A stretch of 64,000 nt of DNA from Propionibacteriales bacterium (lineage in GTDB: Bacteria; Actinomycetota; Actinomycetes; Propionibacteriales; Nocardioidaceae). The notes beneath the pieces were generated by a model. It saw only the letters and a program-made list of their open reading frames with translations, did not search any database and was not told where the DNA came from. Below, piece after piece: positions 18,392 through 26,647 of the stretch; position 1 is the stretch's first letter, and every line of letters starts with the position of its first letter. The stretch is from NCBI GenBank assembly GCA_026392415.1, contig JAPLCC010000039.1, positions 1-64,000 of the forward strand, given 5' to 3'. The translations under genes were made by a program, and so were the position numbers.

Positions 18392-18491
18392 CGAGTAGGG
18401 GTTTTGGCGCCCCGAGTGGGGGGTTTGTCCGGTCGGGTCCGTGGCAAGGCCCGACAAAGCCCCTACTCGGCCGAACAAAACCCCTACTCGG
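18392..18491. repeat. Four-copy inverted repeat cassette
   Basis: Four copies of a unit close to CCGAGTAGGGGTTTTG, usually followed by T(T)CGG. Two point right (18392-18406 and 18412-18432) and two point left (18451-18470 and 18471-18491, directly abutting). Copy 1 can pair with copy 4 and copy 2 with copy 3, so the RNA could fold into one long hairpin starting 4 nt after the aspT stop. It may serve as the aspT terminator or be a REP-like palindromic element. No other copy was seen in this window. Confidence 0.7.
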
Positions 18492-18501
18492 CGAAAACGG
18501 C

Positions 18502-18534
18502 GACACCCGCCCTCCCTGAGGGAGAGCGGGTGTC
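18502..18534 (-). terminator. Terminator downstream of rplA
   Basis: Stem GACACCCGC / GCGGGTGTC with an inner CTCCC / GGGAG stem, 17 nt past the rplA stop. On the minus strand it is followed by GCCGTTTTC. It may work in both directions, backing up the repeat cassette as aspT terminator. Confidence 0.75.
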
Positions 18535-18551
18535 GTGGGTCTCGGGGAGGC

Positions 18552-19265
18552 TCAGGCCTCGTCCTCGACGGTGACGTTCTTGATGCGGTTGGGGTCGACC
18601 TGGATGCCGGGGCCCATCGTCGTGGAGATGGTGATCTTCTTCAGGTAACGGCCCTTGGAGCTGGACGGCTTGAGCCGCAGCACCTCGTCGAGCGCAGCTG
18701 CGTAGTTCTCCGCGAGCTGCTCCTGGGTGAAGGACGCCTTGCCGATGATGAAGTGGAGGTTGGCGTGGCGGTCGACCCGGAACTCGATCTTGCCGCCCTT
18801 GATGTCGGACACGGCCTTGGCCGGGTCCGGGGTGACGGTGCCGGTCTTCGGGTTCGGCATGAGGCCACGCGGACCGAGCACGCGACCGAGGCGGCCGACC
18901 TTGCCCATCAGGTCCGGGGTCGCGACCACGGCGTCGAAGTCGATCCAGCCGCCGGCCACCTTGTCGATGAGCTCGTCGCCACCGACGAAGTCGGCGCCGG
19001 CCTCACGGGCGGCCTCGGCCTTGTCGCCGTTCGCGAACACGAGGACGCGAGCGGTCTTGCCGGTGCCGTGGGGCAGGTTGACGGTGCCGCGCACCATCTG
19101 GTCCGCCTTGCGGGGGTCGACGCCGAGACGCATGACGACGTCGAGGGTCTCGTTGAACTTCTTCTTGCTGGTGTCCTTGGCGATCTTGATCGCGGACAGC
19201 GGCGCGTAGAGCTCGTTCTTGTCGAACGCCTCTTCCGCCGCGCGGTAGGTCTTGCTGCGCTGCAT
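18552..19265 (-). CDS. rplA: 50S ribosomal protein L1
   Basis: Ribosomal protein L1, 237 residues, which binds 23S rRNA at the mobile L1 stalk and often represses its own mRNA. It shows the family pattern with [33 protein letters not shown], the conserved [16 protein letters not shown] and [10 protein letters not shown]. The ATG start is 64 nt after the rplK stop, consistent with an rplK-rplA operon. Normal length. Confidence 0.98.
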   Translation of the reverse strand: MQRSKTYRAAEEAFDKNELYAPLSAIKIAKDTSKKKFNETLDVVMRLGVDPRKADQMVRGTVNLPHGTGKTARVLVFANGDKAEAAREAGADFVGGDELIDKVAGGWIDFDAVVATPDLMGKVGRLGRVLGPRGLMPNPKTGTVTPDPAKAVSDIKGGKIEFRVDRHANLHFIIGKASFTQEQLAENYAAALDEVLRLKPSSSKGRYLKKITISTTMGPGIQVDPNRIKNVTVEDEA

Positions 19266-19329
19266 GGGTAGTTCCTTACTTAAGAGAGGAGATGTGGTCA
19301 GCGGGCCAGCGCGGCCCTTCCACGGTGCT

Positions 19330-19758
19330 TCAGTCGGTGGTGACGCCCATGGAGCGGGCAGTCCCCTCCACGATCTTCATGGCGGCTTCGATGTCGTTGG
19401 CGTTCAGGTCAGGCAGCTTCGTCGTCGCGATCTCGCGCACCTGGTCCTTGGTCAGCTTGCCGACCTTCTCCTTGTGCGGGACGCCCGAACCCTTCTTGAG
19501 GCCAGCGGCCTTCTTGATGAGCTCAGCGGCCGGCGGAGTCTTCGTGATGAAGTCGAAGGACCGGTCTTCGTAGATCGTGATCTCGACGGGGATGACGTTT
19601 CCACGCATGGACTCGGTCTGGGCGTTGTACGCCTTGCAGAAGTCCATGATGTTGACGCCGTGCGGACCGAGGGCCGTACCAACCGGCGGAGCCGGGGTGG
19701 CCGAGCCGGCCTGCAGCTGCACCTTGACCAGTGCGGCGATCTTCTTCTTGGGAGGCAT
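19330..19758 (-). CDS. rplK: 50S ribosomal protein L11
   Basis: Ribosomal protein L11, 142 residues, part of the GTPase-associated centre and target site of thiopeptides and RelA activation. Family motifs: [35 protein letters not shown] and the C-terminal RNA-binding domain. ATG start with a nearby AAGAAAG ribosome site. It lies 96 nt downstream of nusG; that spacer holds small hairpins but no clear terminator. Confidence 0.98.
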   Translation of the reverse strand: MPPKKKIAALVKVQLQAGSATPAPPVGTALGPHGVNIMDFCKAYNAQTESMRGNVIPVEITIYEDRSFDFITKTPPAAELIKKAAGLKKGSGVPHKEKVGKLTKDQVREIATTKLPDLNANDIEAAMKIVEGTARSMGVTTD

Positions 19759-19854
19759 TCCGTGTTCTCTTTCTTCTCGTGGTCATGACGAGGGCTGCCT
19801 GGCCCTCTGCCACCTACTGCATGTCGACGCCGGACACCCGGCGTGACGCTGAGC

Positions 19855-20640
19855 TCAGACCTTCTGGACCTGGCTGAAGCTCAGCTCGACCGGGGTCTCC
19901 CGGCCGAAGATCTCGACCAGCGCCTTGACCCGCTGGGCCTCGGCGTTGATCTCGGTGATCGTGGCGTGGAGCGTTGCGAACGCACCGTCGACGATCAGGA
20001 CGGAGTCGTTGACGCCGAAGTCGGCGACCTCGATCGGCTTCTTGGCGGGCGTCGTGGGCGAACCCGCGGCACCTGCTGCGGCCTCGGCCTCGGCCTCGAT
20101 GATCGTGAGCGCGGCCGGGGCCAGCATCTTCTCGACCTCGTCCATGCTCAGCGGCACCGGCTGGTGGCTGTGGCCGACGAATCCAGTGACCGACGGCGTG
20201 TGCCGAACGGCAGCCCAGGACTCGTCGGTGAGGTCCATGCGGACCAGGACGTAACCGGGCAGGACGGTCCGCTTGACCATCTTGCGCTGGCCGTTCTTGA
20301 TCTCGGCGACTTCCTCGGTGGGGACCACGATCTCGTGGATGTAGTCCTCCATGTTGAGGGAGTGGATCCGGTTCTCGAGGTTCTGCTTCACCCTGTTCTC
20401 CATGCCGGAGTAGGTGTGAACGACGTACCAGTCACCGGGCTTGGCCCACAGGTCGCGGCGGAAGGACTCGAGCGGGTCGGCGTCCTCTGCGGGTGCGTCC
20501 TCGACGACCTCGTCCTCGACGGGTGCGTCCTCGGCGACAGCGTCCTCGGTGCCCTCGGTGACCTCGGCGGTCTCGACGTCCTCGCCCGCGGCGACGATCG
20601 TCTCGTCGCTCTCGAGGGCCGGGTCGTACTGCTCCGTCAC
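19855..20640 (-). CDS. nusG: Transcription antitermination/termination factor NusG
   Basis: NusG, 261 residues, binds RNA polymerase and links it to Rho or to the ribosome. An acidic N-terminal extension (about 1-70) precedes the NGN domain ([19 protein letters not shown] onward, with [12 protein letters not shown]). An Ala/Pro-rich linker then leads to the KOW domain ([19 protein letters not shown] to the end). GTG at 20640 was chosen because GGAG lies 6 nt before it; the in-frame ATG at 20652 has no ribosome site. The N-terminal extension is known in other actinobacteria. Downstream of secE, before rplK. Confidence 0.96.
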   Translation of the reverse strand: MTEQYDPALESDETIVAAGEDVETAEVTEGTEDAVAEDAPVEDEVVEDAPAEDADPLESFRRDLWAKPGDWYVVHTYSGMENRVKQNLENRIHSLNMEDYIHEIVVPTEEVAEIKNGQRKMVKRTVLPGYVLVRMDLTDESWAAVRHTPSVTGFVGHSHQPVPLSMDEVEKMLAPAALTIIEAEAEAAAGAAGSPTTPAKKPIEVADFGVNDSVLIVDGAFATLHATITEINAEAQRVKALVEIFGRETPVELSFSQVQKV

Positions 20641-20687
20641 TTGCTGCTCCATCAGTTGGTCGTAAGGGTCATCGGATCTGAGGAAAC

Positions 20688-20960
20688 TCAGATGTCCTCG
20701 GCGCCGGTGAAGACCTCGAACGCGAGCTTGCCGAGACCGAGGTCCAGCAGCGACACGATCGCGATCATCACGAGCACGAAGGCCAGAACGACGAAGAAGT
20801 ACGTCACGAGCTGCTCGCGGGTCGGGTAGACCACCTTGCGCAGCTCGGCGACGATCTGGCGATAGAAGGTCACCGGACCGGTGCGCTTCGGCGGCTTCTT
20901 GCCACCCGAGGCGTCCTTGCGGCCCCCGTGGACGGCCGGAGCGTCCGACACGATGCTCAC
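20688..20960 (-). CDS. secE: Protein translocase subunit SecE
   Basis: SecE, 90 residues, the small clamp subunit of the SecYEG channel. A basic, glycine-containing N-terminal region is followed by the conserved [20 protein letters not shown] amphipathic helix and one transmembrane helix ([20 protein letters not shown]). The GTG at 20960 has an AAGGA ribosome site. It lies between tRNA-Trp and nusG, the classic order. Confidence 0.97.
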   Translation of the reverse strand: MSIVSDAPAVHGGRKDASGGKKPPKRTGPVTFYRQIVAELRKVVYPTREQLVTYFFVVLAFVLVMIAIVSLLDLGLGKLAFEVFTGAEDI

Positions 20961-20993
20961 CCATTCCTTCTGTCGTCTTCTTGGTCTGTCTTG

Positions 20994-21066
20994 CAGGGCA
21001 CGAGGGACTTGAACCCCCAACCTTCGGTTTTGGAGACCGATGCTCTGCCAGTTGAGCTAGTGCCCT
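20994..21066 (-). tRNA. tRNA-Trp (CCA)
   Basis: A 73-nt cloverleaf with acceptor stem AGGGCAC/GTGCCCT, anticodon loop CTCCAAA (anticodon CCA), T loop TTCAAGT and discriminator G. The 3' CCA is not encoded. It lies just upstream of secE, as in mycobacteria and streptomycetes. Confidence 0.97.
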
Positions 21067-21229
21067 CCGCGGCAACTTCCGGTCGGCTCCGCCCGCGCGA
21101 CGGAGCCCGGATGGGCTGCGTCAGGGCATGAGTCGACCATGTGGAAGAACCACCAAGGGGTGAGTCTACGCACGCGACCCACCGGCTTCCAAAGTACGAC
21201 GGCCCCGGTCGCCCGTACCGACCGCCCCC

Positions 21230-21235
21230 TACGAT
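21230..21235 (+). promoter_or_regulatory. -10 box for a leaderless adenosine deaminase transcript
   Basis: TACGAT ends 6 nt before the GTG at 21242, so transcription should start at the start codon itself. There is no ribosome site before the gene. Confidence 0.5.
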
Positions 21236-21241
21236 GACGGC

Positions 21242-22264
21242 GTGCGGGACCTCCACGCGCTTCCCAAGGCGCACCTCCATCTGCACTTCACCGGCTCGAT
21301 GCGCCACGGCACCCTTCTGGAGCTCGCCGAACGCGACGGCATCCACCTCCCCGATGCACTCGTCGGCGAGTGGCCACCGCAGCTGACCGCTGCCGACGAG
21401 AAGGGCTGGTTCCGCTTCCAGCGCCTGTACGACGTCGCACGCTCCGTGCTGCGGACCGAGGGCGACGTACGACGGCTGGTGCTCGAGGCGGCCGAGGACG
21501 ACGTGGCCGACGGTGGCCGCTGGCTGGAGATCCAGGTCGACCCCAGCGGCTACGGCGCGCGCTTCGGCGGGATCACCGCATTCACGGACCTGGTCCTCGA
21601 CGCGGTGCGGGACGCGTCGAGGCGCACCGGCCTCGGCATGGCTGTGGTGATCGCCGCCAACCGGACCCGGCACCCGCTCGACGCGCGCACCCTGGCCCGG
21701 CTCGCTGCGCAGTACGTCGACAGGGGCGTCGTCGGCTTCGGCCTGTCGAACGACGAGCGGCGGGGTCAGACGGCGGACTTCGCCGGTGCCTTCGCGATCG
21801 CCGAACGGGCCGGCCTGCTCCTGGCGCCCCACGGGGGCGAGCTCCGCGGACCCGAACACATCCGCACTTGCCTCGACTCGCTGCACGCCGGTCGGCTGGG
21901 CCACGGTGTCCGGGCGGCCGAGGATCCGCAGCTGCTGCAGCGCATCGTCGACGCCGGTGTCGCGCTCGAGGTCTGCCCGGTCTCCAATGTCGCGCTGGGC
22001 GTCTACTCCGACCTGACCTCGGTCCCGCTGCCTGCGCTGATGGAGGCCGGCGCGACGATCGCGCTCGGAGCCGACGACCCGCTCCTGTTCGGTTCCCGCC
22101 TCGCCGGCCAGTACGCCACGATGCGCGCCGCCCACGACCTCACCGACGAGCAACTGGCCGAGCTGGGCCGGATGTCGGTGCGCGCCAGCCGGGCACCCTC
22201 GGACATCGCGCAGGCCGCGCTGGCCGACATCGACGCCTGGCTGGCGTCCCCGCCTCCGGCGTGA
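21242..22264 (+). CDS. Adenosine deaminase-family protein
   Basis: A 340-residue amidohydrolase of the adenosine/AMP deaminase family, expected to deaminate adenosine or a related purine in nucleoside salvage. The zinc-binding HLHLHFTGS (11-19), the catalytic HGGE (usually HAGE), the RLGHG motif, CPVSN and the metal-binding ADDP near the C-terminus are all present. Because HAGE is changed to HGGE and the N-terminal KAELH is KAHLH, a related substrate is possible. GTG start, apparently leaderless. Divergent from tRNA-Trp; no linked purine genes. Confidence 0.82.
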   Translation: MRDLHALPKAHLHLHFTGSMRHGTLLELAERDGIHLPDALVGEWPPQLTAADEKGWFRFQRLYDVARSVLRTEGDVRRLVLEAAEDDVADGGRWLEIQVDPSGYGARFGGITAFTDLVLDAVRDASRRTGLGMAVVIAANRTRHPLDARTLARLAAQYVDRGVVGFGLSNDERRGQTADFAGAFAIAERAGLLLAPHGGELRGPEHIRTCLDSLHAGRLGHGVRAAEDPQLLQRIVDAGVALEVCPVSNVALGVYSDLTSVPLPALMEAGATIALGADDPLLFGSRLAGQYATMRAAHDLTDEQLAELGRMSVRASRAPSDIAQAALADIDAWLASPPPA

Positions 22265-22301
22265 GTTTGACGGTGCGCTCCTCACGGGAAGGATGCCTTG
22301 C

Positions 22302-22775
22302 ATGAGCGACCAGCCGCCCCTGACTCCGCCGTCGCCCCCGTCGCCCGGGTTCGAGCCCTACCAGGCTCCGGTGTACGGCGACGTCGCCCCGGAGGCACCC
22401 ACCCCTGCACCCCACCCGGCCCCGCCGGCGCCGTACCAGGTCGCACCGCAGTACCTCATCCACCACGGCGTACCGAACCATCCGCTGGCGACGACATCGC
22501 TGGTGCTCGGCATCGTCGGCCTGGTCGGCCTGGTCCTGACGCCGCTGCTCTACATCACGTTCTTCGCCGTGATCTGCTCGCCGTTCGCCATCTGGCTCGG
22601 AGCCAGGGCTCGGCGCCAGATCCGCGCGAACCCGCAGGTCCACGGCGGCGAAGGGCTGGCCACGGCCGGCTTCATCACCGGGATCATCGGGGTGGTCCTG
22701 GGGGTCGTGGCAGTGGTGCTGGTCATCGCGGTCGTCGCGTTCATCATCGCGATCTTCTCCAGCGCCAGTCCCTAG
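22302..22775 (+). CDS. DUF4190-type small membrane protein
   Basis: A 157-residue protein with a proline-rich cytoplasmic N-terminus (about 1-60) and two hydrophobic segments (TTSLVLGIVGLVGLVLTPLL, and TGIIGVVLGVVAVVLVIAVV), separated by ARARRQIRANP and the glycine-rich GEGLATAGF. This is the layout of DUF4190 proteins common in actinobacteria, whose function is unknown. ATG at 22302 was chosen over the ATG at 22293 because AAGGA lies 8 nt before it. Downstream of the deaminase by 37 nt, so possibly co-transcribed; convergent with murB. Confidence 0.75.
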   Translation: MSDQPPLTPPSPPSPGFEPYQAPVYGDVAPEAPTPAPHPAPPAPYQVAPQYLIHHGVPNHPLATTSLVLGIVGLVGLVLTPLLYITFFAVICSPFAIWLGARARRQIRANPQVHGGEGLATAGFITGIIGVVLGVVAVVLVIAVVAFIIAIFSSASP

Positions 22776-22782
22776 CCAGCAC

Positions 22783-23814
22783 TCAGAGCGCGCAGCCCAC
22801 CAGGACCGGCTCGTTGACCAGGACGACGCCGAACCTCTCCTCGACGCCGTCGCGGACCTCGCGGGCCAGGTCCAGCAGCTCGGTCGACGTCGCACCGCCA
22901 CGGTTGGTCAGGGCGAGCGTGTGCTTGGTCGACAGCGAGACGCGGGCTCCGGGCCGGTCCAGGCCGAACCCCTTGCCGAAGCCGGCGTGCTCGATCAGCC
23001 ATGCAGCGCTGGTCTTCACCCGACCATCCGGCTGGGGGTACGACGGCGCGCCCACCGGCACGCGATCGGGCTCGACGAACGGGTTGGTGAAGAACGACCC
23101 GGCGCTCCACGTGTCGTGGTCCTCGGCGTCGAGCACCATGCCCTTGCCGCGCCGCAGCCCGAGGACGGCCTCGCGGACCTCAGACAGCGGAGCGCGGGCA
23201 CCGATCTCGACCCCGAGAGTGCGGGCCAGCTCGGCGTACGCGACGGGCGCCGACTGCTCGCCGGGGTGGAACTCGAAGGTGACGTCGAGGACGACGTGGC
23301 GGCCGGGGTCGGCCTTGAACCGGGAGTGCCGGTAGCCGAACTGGCACTCAGCAGCAGCGAAGGTGCGCTGGCCGCGGAGAACCCGGTCCCACACCCGGAC
23401 GCGCGCGATGGTCTGGGCCACCTCCTGGCCGTAGGCGCCGACGTTCTGGATCGGGGTGGCGCCGACCGTCCCGGGGATGCCGGAGAGCGCCTCGACGCCC
23501 ACCCAGCCCTCACCGATGGCCCGGGCCACGAAGTCGTCCCAAGGCTCACCGGCCGCGACCGTGACGGACGCGACGCCGCAGGCGTCGCCGTCGACGCGCA
23601 CGCCGCCGCCGGTCAGGTGCACGACCGTCCCGGCGAAGCCCTCGTCAGCAACGACGAGGTTGCTGCCGCCCCCGACCACCAGAAGCGGCTCGCCGGCAGC
23701 ATCGACCTCCGAGACGGCTGCCACGAGTGCATCGGCGTCGGCGACCGCGAGGTAGCGGGCCGCTGGCCCGCCCAGCCGCAGCGTCGTCAGCGCCGCGAGG
23801 GCCGGATCAGCCAC
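22783..23814 (-). CDS. murB: UDP-N-acetylenolpyruvoylglucosamine reductase
   Basis: MurB, 343 residues, reduces UDP-GlcNAc-enolpyruvate to UDP-MurNAc with NADPH and FAD in peptidoglycan precursor synthesis. The FAD-binding LLVVGGGSNLVVADEGF (about 44-60), GIPGTVGATPIQNVGAYGQE, the tyrosine of FGYRHSRFK, the catalytic serine in AGSFFTNP and the C-terminal glutamate in NEPVLVG are visible, as in type I MurB. The GTG start overlaps the HadB-like gene by 8 nt. The hadAB-murB-tRNA-Trp-secE neighbourhood resembles other actinobacteria. Confidence 0.96.
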   Translation of the reverse strand: MADPALAALTTLRLGGPAARYLAVADADALVAAVSEVDAAGEPLLVVGGGSNLVVADEGFAGTVVHLTGGGVRVDGDACGVASVTVAAGEPWDDFVARAIGEGWVGVEALSGIPGTVGATPIQNVGAYGQEVAQTIARVRVWDRVLRGQRTFAAAECQFGYRHSRFKADPGRHVVLDVTFEFHPGEQSAPVAYAELARTLGVEIGARAPLSEVREAVLGLRRGKGMVLDAEDHDTWSAGSFFTNPFVEPDRVPVGAPSYPQPDGRVKTSAAWLIEHAGFGKGFGLDRPGARVSLSTKHTLALTNRGGATSTELLDLAREVRDGVEERFGVVLVNEPVLVGCAL

Positions 23815-24214
23815 GAATGGTCGCCCGCGGTGCGCCCAGCACCTTGGTGCCGTCGGAGGTGACCAGGAGCGCCAGCGCCAGCAGGTCGTCGGTCAGCTCG
23901 CCGACGGTGCCCGACACGGTGACCCGCGCCGCTCCCTCGGCGGGTACGACGACCGGCGCGACGAACTTCGAACCCAGCTCGACCACCTCGGCTCCGGGGG
24001 CCCACTCACCGAGCGCGCGGCCGACCAGCGCGAGGGTGTACATGCCGTGCGCGATGACACCGGGCAGCCCGACCGCGAGCGCGATCTCCTCGTCCTGGTG
24101 GATCGGGTTCTGGTCGCCGCTGGCCGCCGCGTAGGCCACGAGGTCGGCGCGGGTGATCTCGAAGGTGATCTCGGGCAGGGCGTCGCCCTGGGCGAGGTCG
24201 CTGATCGCGCTCAT
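23807..24214 (-). CDS. MaoC-family (R)-specific dehydratase, HadB-like
   Basis: A 135-residue hot-dog fold enoyl-ACP hydratase/dehydratase. It carries the hydratase 2 motif YAAASGDQNPIHQDEEIA (about 27-44) with the catalytic Asp and His, then GLPGVIAHGMYT. This is the catalytic subunit type (HadB) of the (3R)-hydroxyacyl-ACP dehydratase in mycobacteria. ATG start overlapping the HadA-like gene by 4 nt, so the two chains are likely made as a heterodimer. Position matches the rpmG-hadA-hadB block upstream of tRNA-Trp and secE in Mycobacterium, but there is no hadC. Confidence 0.85.
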   Translation of the reverse strand: MSAISDLAQGDALPEITFEITRADLVAYAAASGDQNPIHQDEEIALAVGLPGVIAHGMYTLALVGRALGEWAPGAEVVELGSKFVAPVVVPAEGAARVTVSGTVGELTDDLLALALLVTSDGTKVLGAPRATIRG

Positions 24215-24615
24215 GCCGTGGCTCCACGGTGGACGAGCGTGGCGGTCGCCGTACACACGACGGCGCCGGAGGCGTCGGCGATCTCGCTGGTCGTGCTCAC
24301 GATGTCGTTGCCGCCGATCGAGCGCACACCGGTGACGGTGAGGGCCGCGGTGAGCACGTCACCGATGACCAGGGGGCGCTCGTAGCGGAAGCGCTGGTCG
24401 CCGTGGACGATCCGGGACAACTCGACCTGCTCGGCTGCCAGGAAGTCCTGGAGGGCGGCGAAGGTGACGACGATCGGGAAGGTCGGCGGGAGTCCGGCAG
24501 CGACGTCGAAGCTGCCTCCGACCGACGTCGCGAAGGCCACGACGGCGTCCGTCGTGACCGGATAGGGCTGCGTCGGGGGGAAACCACGCCCGACGAGGGA
24601 GGCGTCGATCGGCAT
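24211..24615 (-). CDS. FAS1-like dehydratase partner subunit, HadA-like
   Basis: A 134-residue MaoC-N-type hot-dog protein without the catalytic SGDxNPIH motif. It carries the partner features PTFPIVVTFAALQDFL and VHGDQRFRYERPLVIGDVL, as in HadA, which binds the acyl chain while HadB does catalysis. ATG start with a TAGGGT box 7 nt upstream, suggesting a leaderless message. First gene of a hadA-hadB-murB run. In a non-mycolate organism the pair may serve fatty acid elongation or another acyl dehydration; substrate unknown. Confidence 0.8.
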   Translation of the reverse strand: MPIDASLVGRGFPPTQPYPVTTDAVVAFATSVGGSFDVAAGLPPTFPIVVTFAALQDFLAAEQVELSRIVHGDQRFRYERPLVIGDVLTAALTVTGVRSIGGNDIVSTTSEIADASGAVVCTATATLVHRGATA

Positions 24616-24622
24616 GACCCCG

Positions 24623-24628
24623 ACCCTA
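24623..24628 (-). promoter_or_regulatory. -10 box for a leaderless hadA-like transcript
   Basis: TAGGGT on the minus strand ends 7 nt before the ATG at 24615; no ribosome site precedes the gene. Confidence 0.45.
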
Positions 24629-24646
24629 CCGGGGGAAAAACGACGT

Positions 24647-24678
24647 CAGTCCGCGGTCCCCTAAGGGACCGCGGACTG
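24647..24678 (-). terminator. Terminator downstream of rpmG
   Basis: Perfect 14-bp stem (CAGTCCGCGGTCCC / GGGACCGCGGACTG) with a CTAA loop. On the minus strand it is followed by ACGTCGTTTTT. It lies 38 nt past the rpmG stop and separates rpmG from the hadA promoter. Confidence 0.85.
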
Positions 24679-24715
24679 GCGGAGCGCCGGGCGGGCGCTG
24701 GGTCGAGCGCTGGTG

Positions 24716-24886
24716 TCAGCGGGTCTCGCGGTGCGCGGTGTGGGTGCGGCAACGCGGGCAGAACTTCGACAGCTCGATGCGGTCGGGGTCGTTGCGGCGG
24801 TTCTTCTTCGTGATGTAGTTGCGCTCCTTGCAGTCCACGCAGGCAAGCGTGATCTTGGGGCGAACGTCTGAGCTCTTGCTGGCCAC
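24716..24886 (-). CDS. rpmG: 50S ribosomal protein L33, zinc-binding form
   Basis: L33, 56 residues. The reading is [19 protein letters not shown], then [20 protein letters not shown], then CPRC near the C-terminus. The two CxxC pairs (16/19 and 43/46) make a zinc ribbon, the C+ form replaced by a cysteine-free copy under zinc limitation in many actinobacteria. GTG start with an AAGGA ribosome site. It follows tRNA-Thr and tRNA-Met, as in related genomes. Confidence 0.96.
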   Translation of the reverse strand: MASKSSDVRPKITLACVDCKERNYITKKNRRNDPDRIELSKFCPRCRTHTAHRETR

Positions 24887-24948
24887 GGGAAGTCCTTCTA
24901 CTGCTGAGTCTGTGGGTACTGCCGGGGGTTCTTCTTCGTCATCTGGCG

Positions 24949-25022
24949 TAGCGGGGGCGGGACTCGAACCCGCGACACCCCGATTATGAGCCGTGTGCTC
25001 TAACCACCTGAGCTTCCCCGCC
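24949..25022 (-). tRNA. tRNA-Met (CAT), elongator type, with unusual bases
   Basis: A 74-nt cloverleaf with acceptor GGCGGGG, D arm GCTC/GAGC, anticodon loop CTCATAA and T arm GCGGG-TTCGAGT-CCCGC, discriminator A. Three deviations are visible: position 8 is A instead of the nearly universal U, the anticodon stem has an A28/G42 mismatch and a G31-U39 wobble, and the acceptor ends in a G1-U72 pair. Position next to rpmG supports Met rather than Ile2. Confidence 0.85.
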
Positions 25023-25074
25023 AGGGGGTCAGGGCGTCCGCTTCACCTCTCGGATCAGCGGACCCTTGTCCCAG

Positions 25075-25147
25075 AGCCCCTTTACGGAATCGAACCGTAG
25101 ACCTTCTCCTTACCATGGAGACGCTCTGCCGTCTGAGCTAAAGGGGC
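25075..25147 (-). tRNA. tRNA-Thr (GGT)
   Basis: A 73-nt cloverleaf: acceptor GCCCCTT/AAGGGGC, anticodon stem TCTCC/GGAGA, loop ATGGTAA (anticodon GGT), T arm TACGG-TTCGATT-CCGTA, discriminator T. It precedes tRNA-Met and rpmG on the same strand. Confidence 0.96.
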
Positions 25148-25197
25148 AACGCCGCAGAACGATACACGCGCTCGCGGTGGATCAGAAATCGGGCCGT

Positions 25198-26595
25198 TCA
25201 GTCGCGGATCTGCGCGAAAGGCCGGGCCTGTTCGAGCTCGTAGGCGAGCTCGATCAGGAGGGCTTCGTGACCCGGTGCGGCACCGAACATCATCCCTTGG
25301 GGGAGCCCACTCGCAGTGGTCGCCAGGGGCAGCGAAACGGCAGGAGCACCGGTGACGTTCTGCCAGGGCGTGAAGGCCACCCAGTCCTGCAGCTTGTCGA
25401 TGATGGTGGCGTAGTCCTGCGTCGGATCGAGGTGGCCGATCCGGGGTGTGGCGGTCGCCAGGGTCGGAGTCAGCGCGACGTCGTACTTCTCGTAGAAGAG
25501 CTCAGCATGGGCGTTGGCCCGCTTGAGCCGCGTGATCGCACCGGGCAGTCGGTGCACGTTGCGCCGGGCGTGCCGGGCCAGGCCGAAGGTGAGGTTGTCG
25601 TGATTCGCGCGCGACCAGCTGCGCCCGTGCAGTGGACGGCCAGTGGTCAGCAACGCCTGGGCGAGGGTCGCCCAGTACAACAGGAAGTCGGCGGCGAAAC
25701 CCGGCGCGATCGGTACGTCGGTCTCGGTCACGCTGTGGCCCAGGTCCTCGAGCAGGGCGGCTGTCTTCTCGGTCAGCTCGCGGGTCTCTGCGTCGGCAGG
25801 GCGGCCCGCGCCGGTGGTGTTGAGCGCAACGCGCAGCCGGCGCTTGATCGGCCGGGTGAGGTCGCCGATCGGCGGCAGCGCGAGATTGCGGTGGACCCGC
25901 TCGGCCTCACGGTAGAAGGCAGCCGTGTCGCGCACGGACCGGGTCACCACACCGTCGGCGACGATCCGGATCGGCTGTTCGCGAATCATCTTGTCCTGCG
26001 CCAGTCGGCCGCGGGTCGGCTTCAGCCCGACCAGTCCGTTGACGGCCGCAGGGATCCGGATCGAGCCGCCGCCGTCGTTCGCATGGGCGATGGGTACGGC
26101 GCCCGCCGCGACGAGCGCGGCGGAGCCAGCACTGGAGGCGCCGGCGGAGTGGTCGGCATTCCACGGATTGCGAACCGCACCGAGCCGGGGGTGCTCACTG
26201 GAGGCACTGAAGCCGTACTCCGAGAGCTGGCTCTTGCCGAGCGGGATCATCCCGGTCGCGAGATACATCGCCGCGAAGTCGCCGTCCTTCTTCGCTGCCC
26301 GCGGCGCCCAGGCATCGGTGCCGGACATGGTGGGCATGCCCTGCACGTCGCAGTTGTCCTTGACCACGGTCGGTACGCCGGCGAAGAACGAATCCCCCGG
26401 GTCACGGGCGTCATTGCGCGCGCGGTCGTACGCCGTGAACGCCATCGGGTTCAGTTCGCCGGACACCTTCTCGATCCGGGAGATCGCGGCCTCGACCGCC
26501 TCCCGGGCACTGACCGTCCCGGCGGCGAGACGCTCGGCCAGACCGACCGCGTCGAGGTCGCCGAGGGCATCATCGGAGAAGGCGTGCACGCTCAT
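25198..26595 (-). CDS. Amidase signature family hydrolase
   Basis: A 465-residue amidase of the Ser-cisSer-Lys class, hydrolysing an amide bond of unknown substrate. The catalytic lysine is in PTVVKDNCD, the cis-serine in SAGASSAGSAALVAAG and the nucleophile serine in NDGGGSIRIPAAVNGLVGLKP, the family's core. No signal peptide, so cytosolic. The start ATG at 26595 has no ribosome site but a TAGCGT box 7 nt upstream, suggesting a leaderless message; an in-frame GTG 9 nt further up is less likely. Neighbours give no clue to the substrate. Not GatA, since no gatB or gatC is near. Confidence 0.85.
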   Translation of the reverse strand: MSVHAFSDDALGDLDAVGLAERLAAGTVSAREAVEAAISRIEKVSGELNPMAFTAYDRARNDARDPGDSFFAGVPTVVKDNCDVQGMPTMSGTDAWAPRAAKKDGDFAAMYLATGMIPLGKSQLSEYGFSASSEHPRLGAVRNPWNADHSAGASSAGSAALVAAGAVPIAHANDGGGSIRIPAAVNGLVGLKPTRGRLAQDKMIREQPIRIVADGVVTRSVRDTAAFYREAERVHRNLALPPIGDLTRPIKRRLRVALNTTGAGRPADAETRELTEKTAALLEDLGHSVTETDVPIAPGFAADFLLYWATLAQALLTTGRPLHGRSWSRANHDNLTFGLARHARRNVHRLPGAITRLKRANAHAELFYEKYDVALTPTLATATPRIGHLDPTQDYATIIDKLQDWVAFTPWQNVTGAPAVSLPLATTASGLPQGMMFGAAPGHEALLIELAYELEQARPFAQIRD

Positions 26596-26602
26596 GACGA
26601 TC

Positions 26603-26608
26603 ACGCTA
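26603..26608 (-). promoter_or_regulatory. -10 box for a leaderless amidase transcript
   Basis: TAGCGT on the minus strand, 7 nt before the ATG at 26595, in the 52-nt gap after lrgB. Confidence 0.45.
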
Positions 26609-26647
26609 GCCGGTGCGTGGCCCCGTGTCGGTGAGGTTCAGCCCCGC

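Noticed and set aside
18392..18491. Possible CRISPR array
   Set aside because: The four repeats are in opposed orientations, two abut without spacers, and no cas gene is near.
19855..21075. NusG starting far upstream, within the secE and tRNA-Trp region
   Set aside because: The extension overlaps secE and a tRNA gene in another frame, and a GTG with a good GGAG site lies at 20640.
24949..25022. tRNA-Ile2 (CAT read after lysidine modification)
   Set aside because: Acceptor GGCGGGG and position next to tRNA-Thr and rpmG match the elongator tRNA-Met of other actinobacteria.
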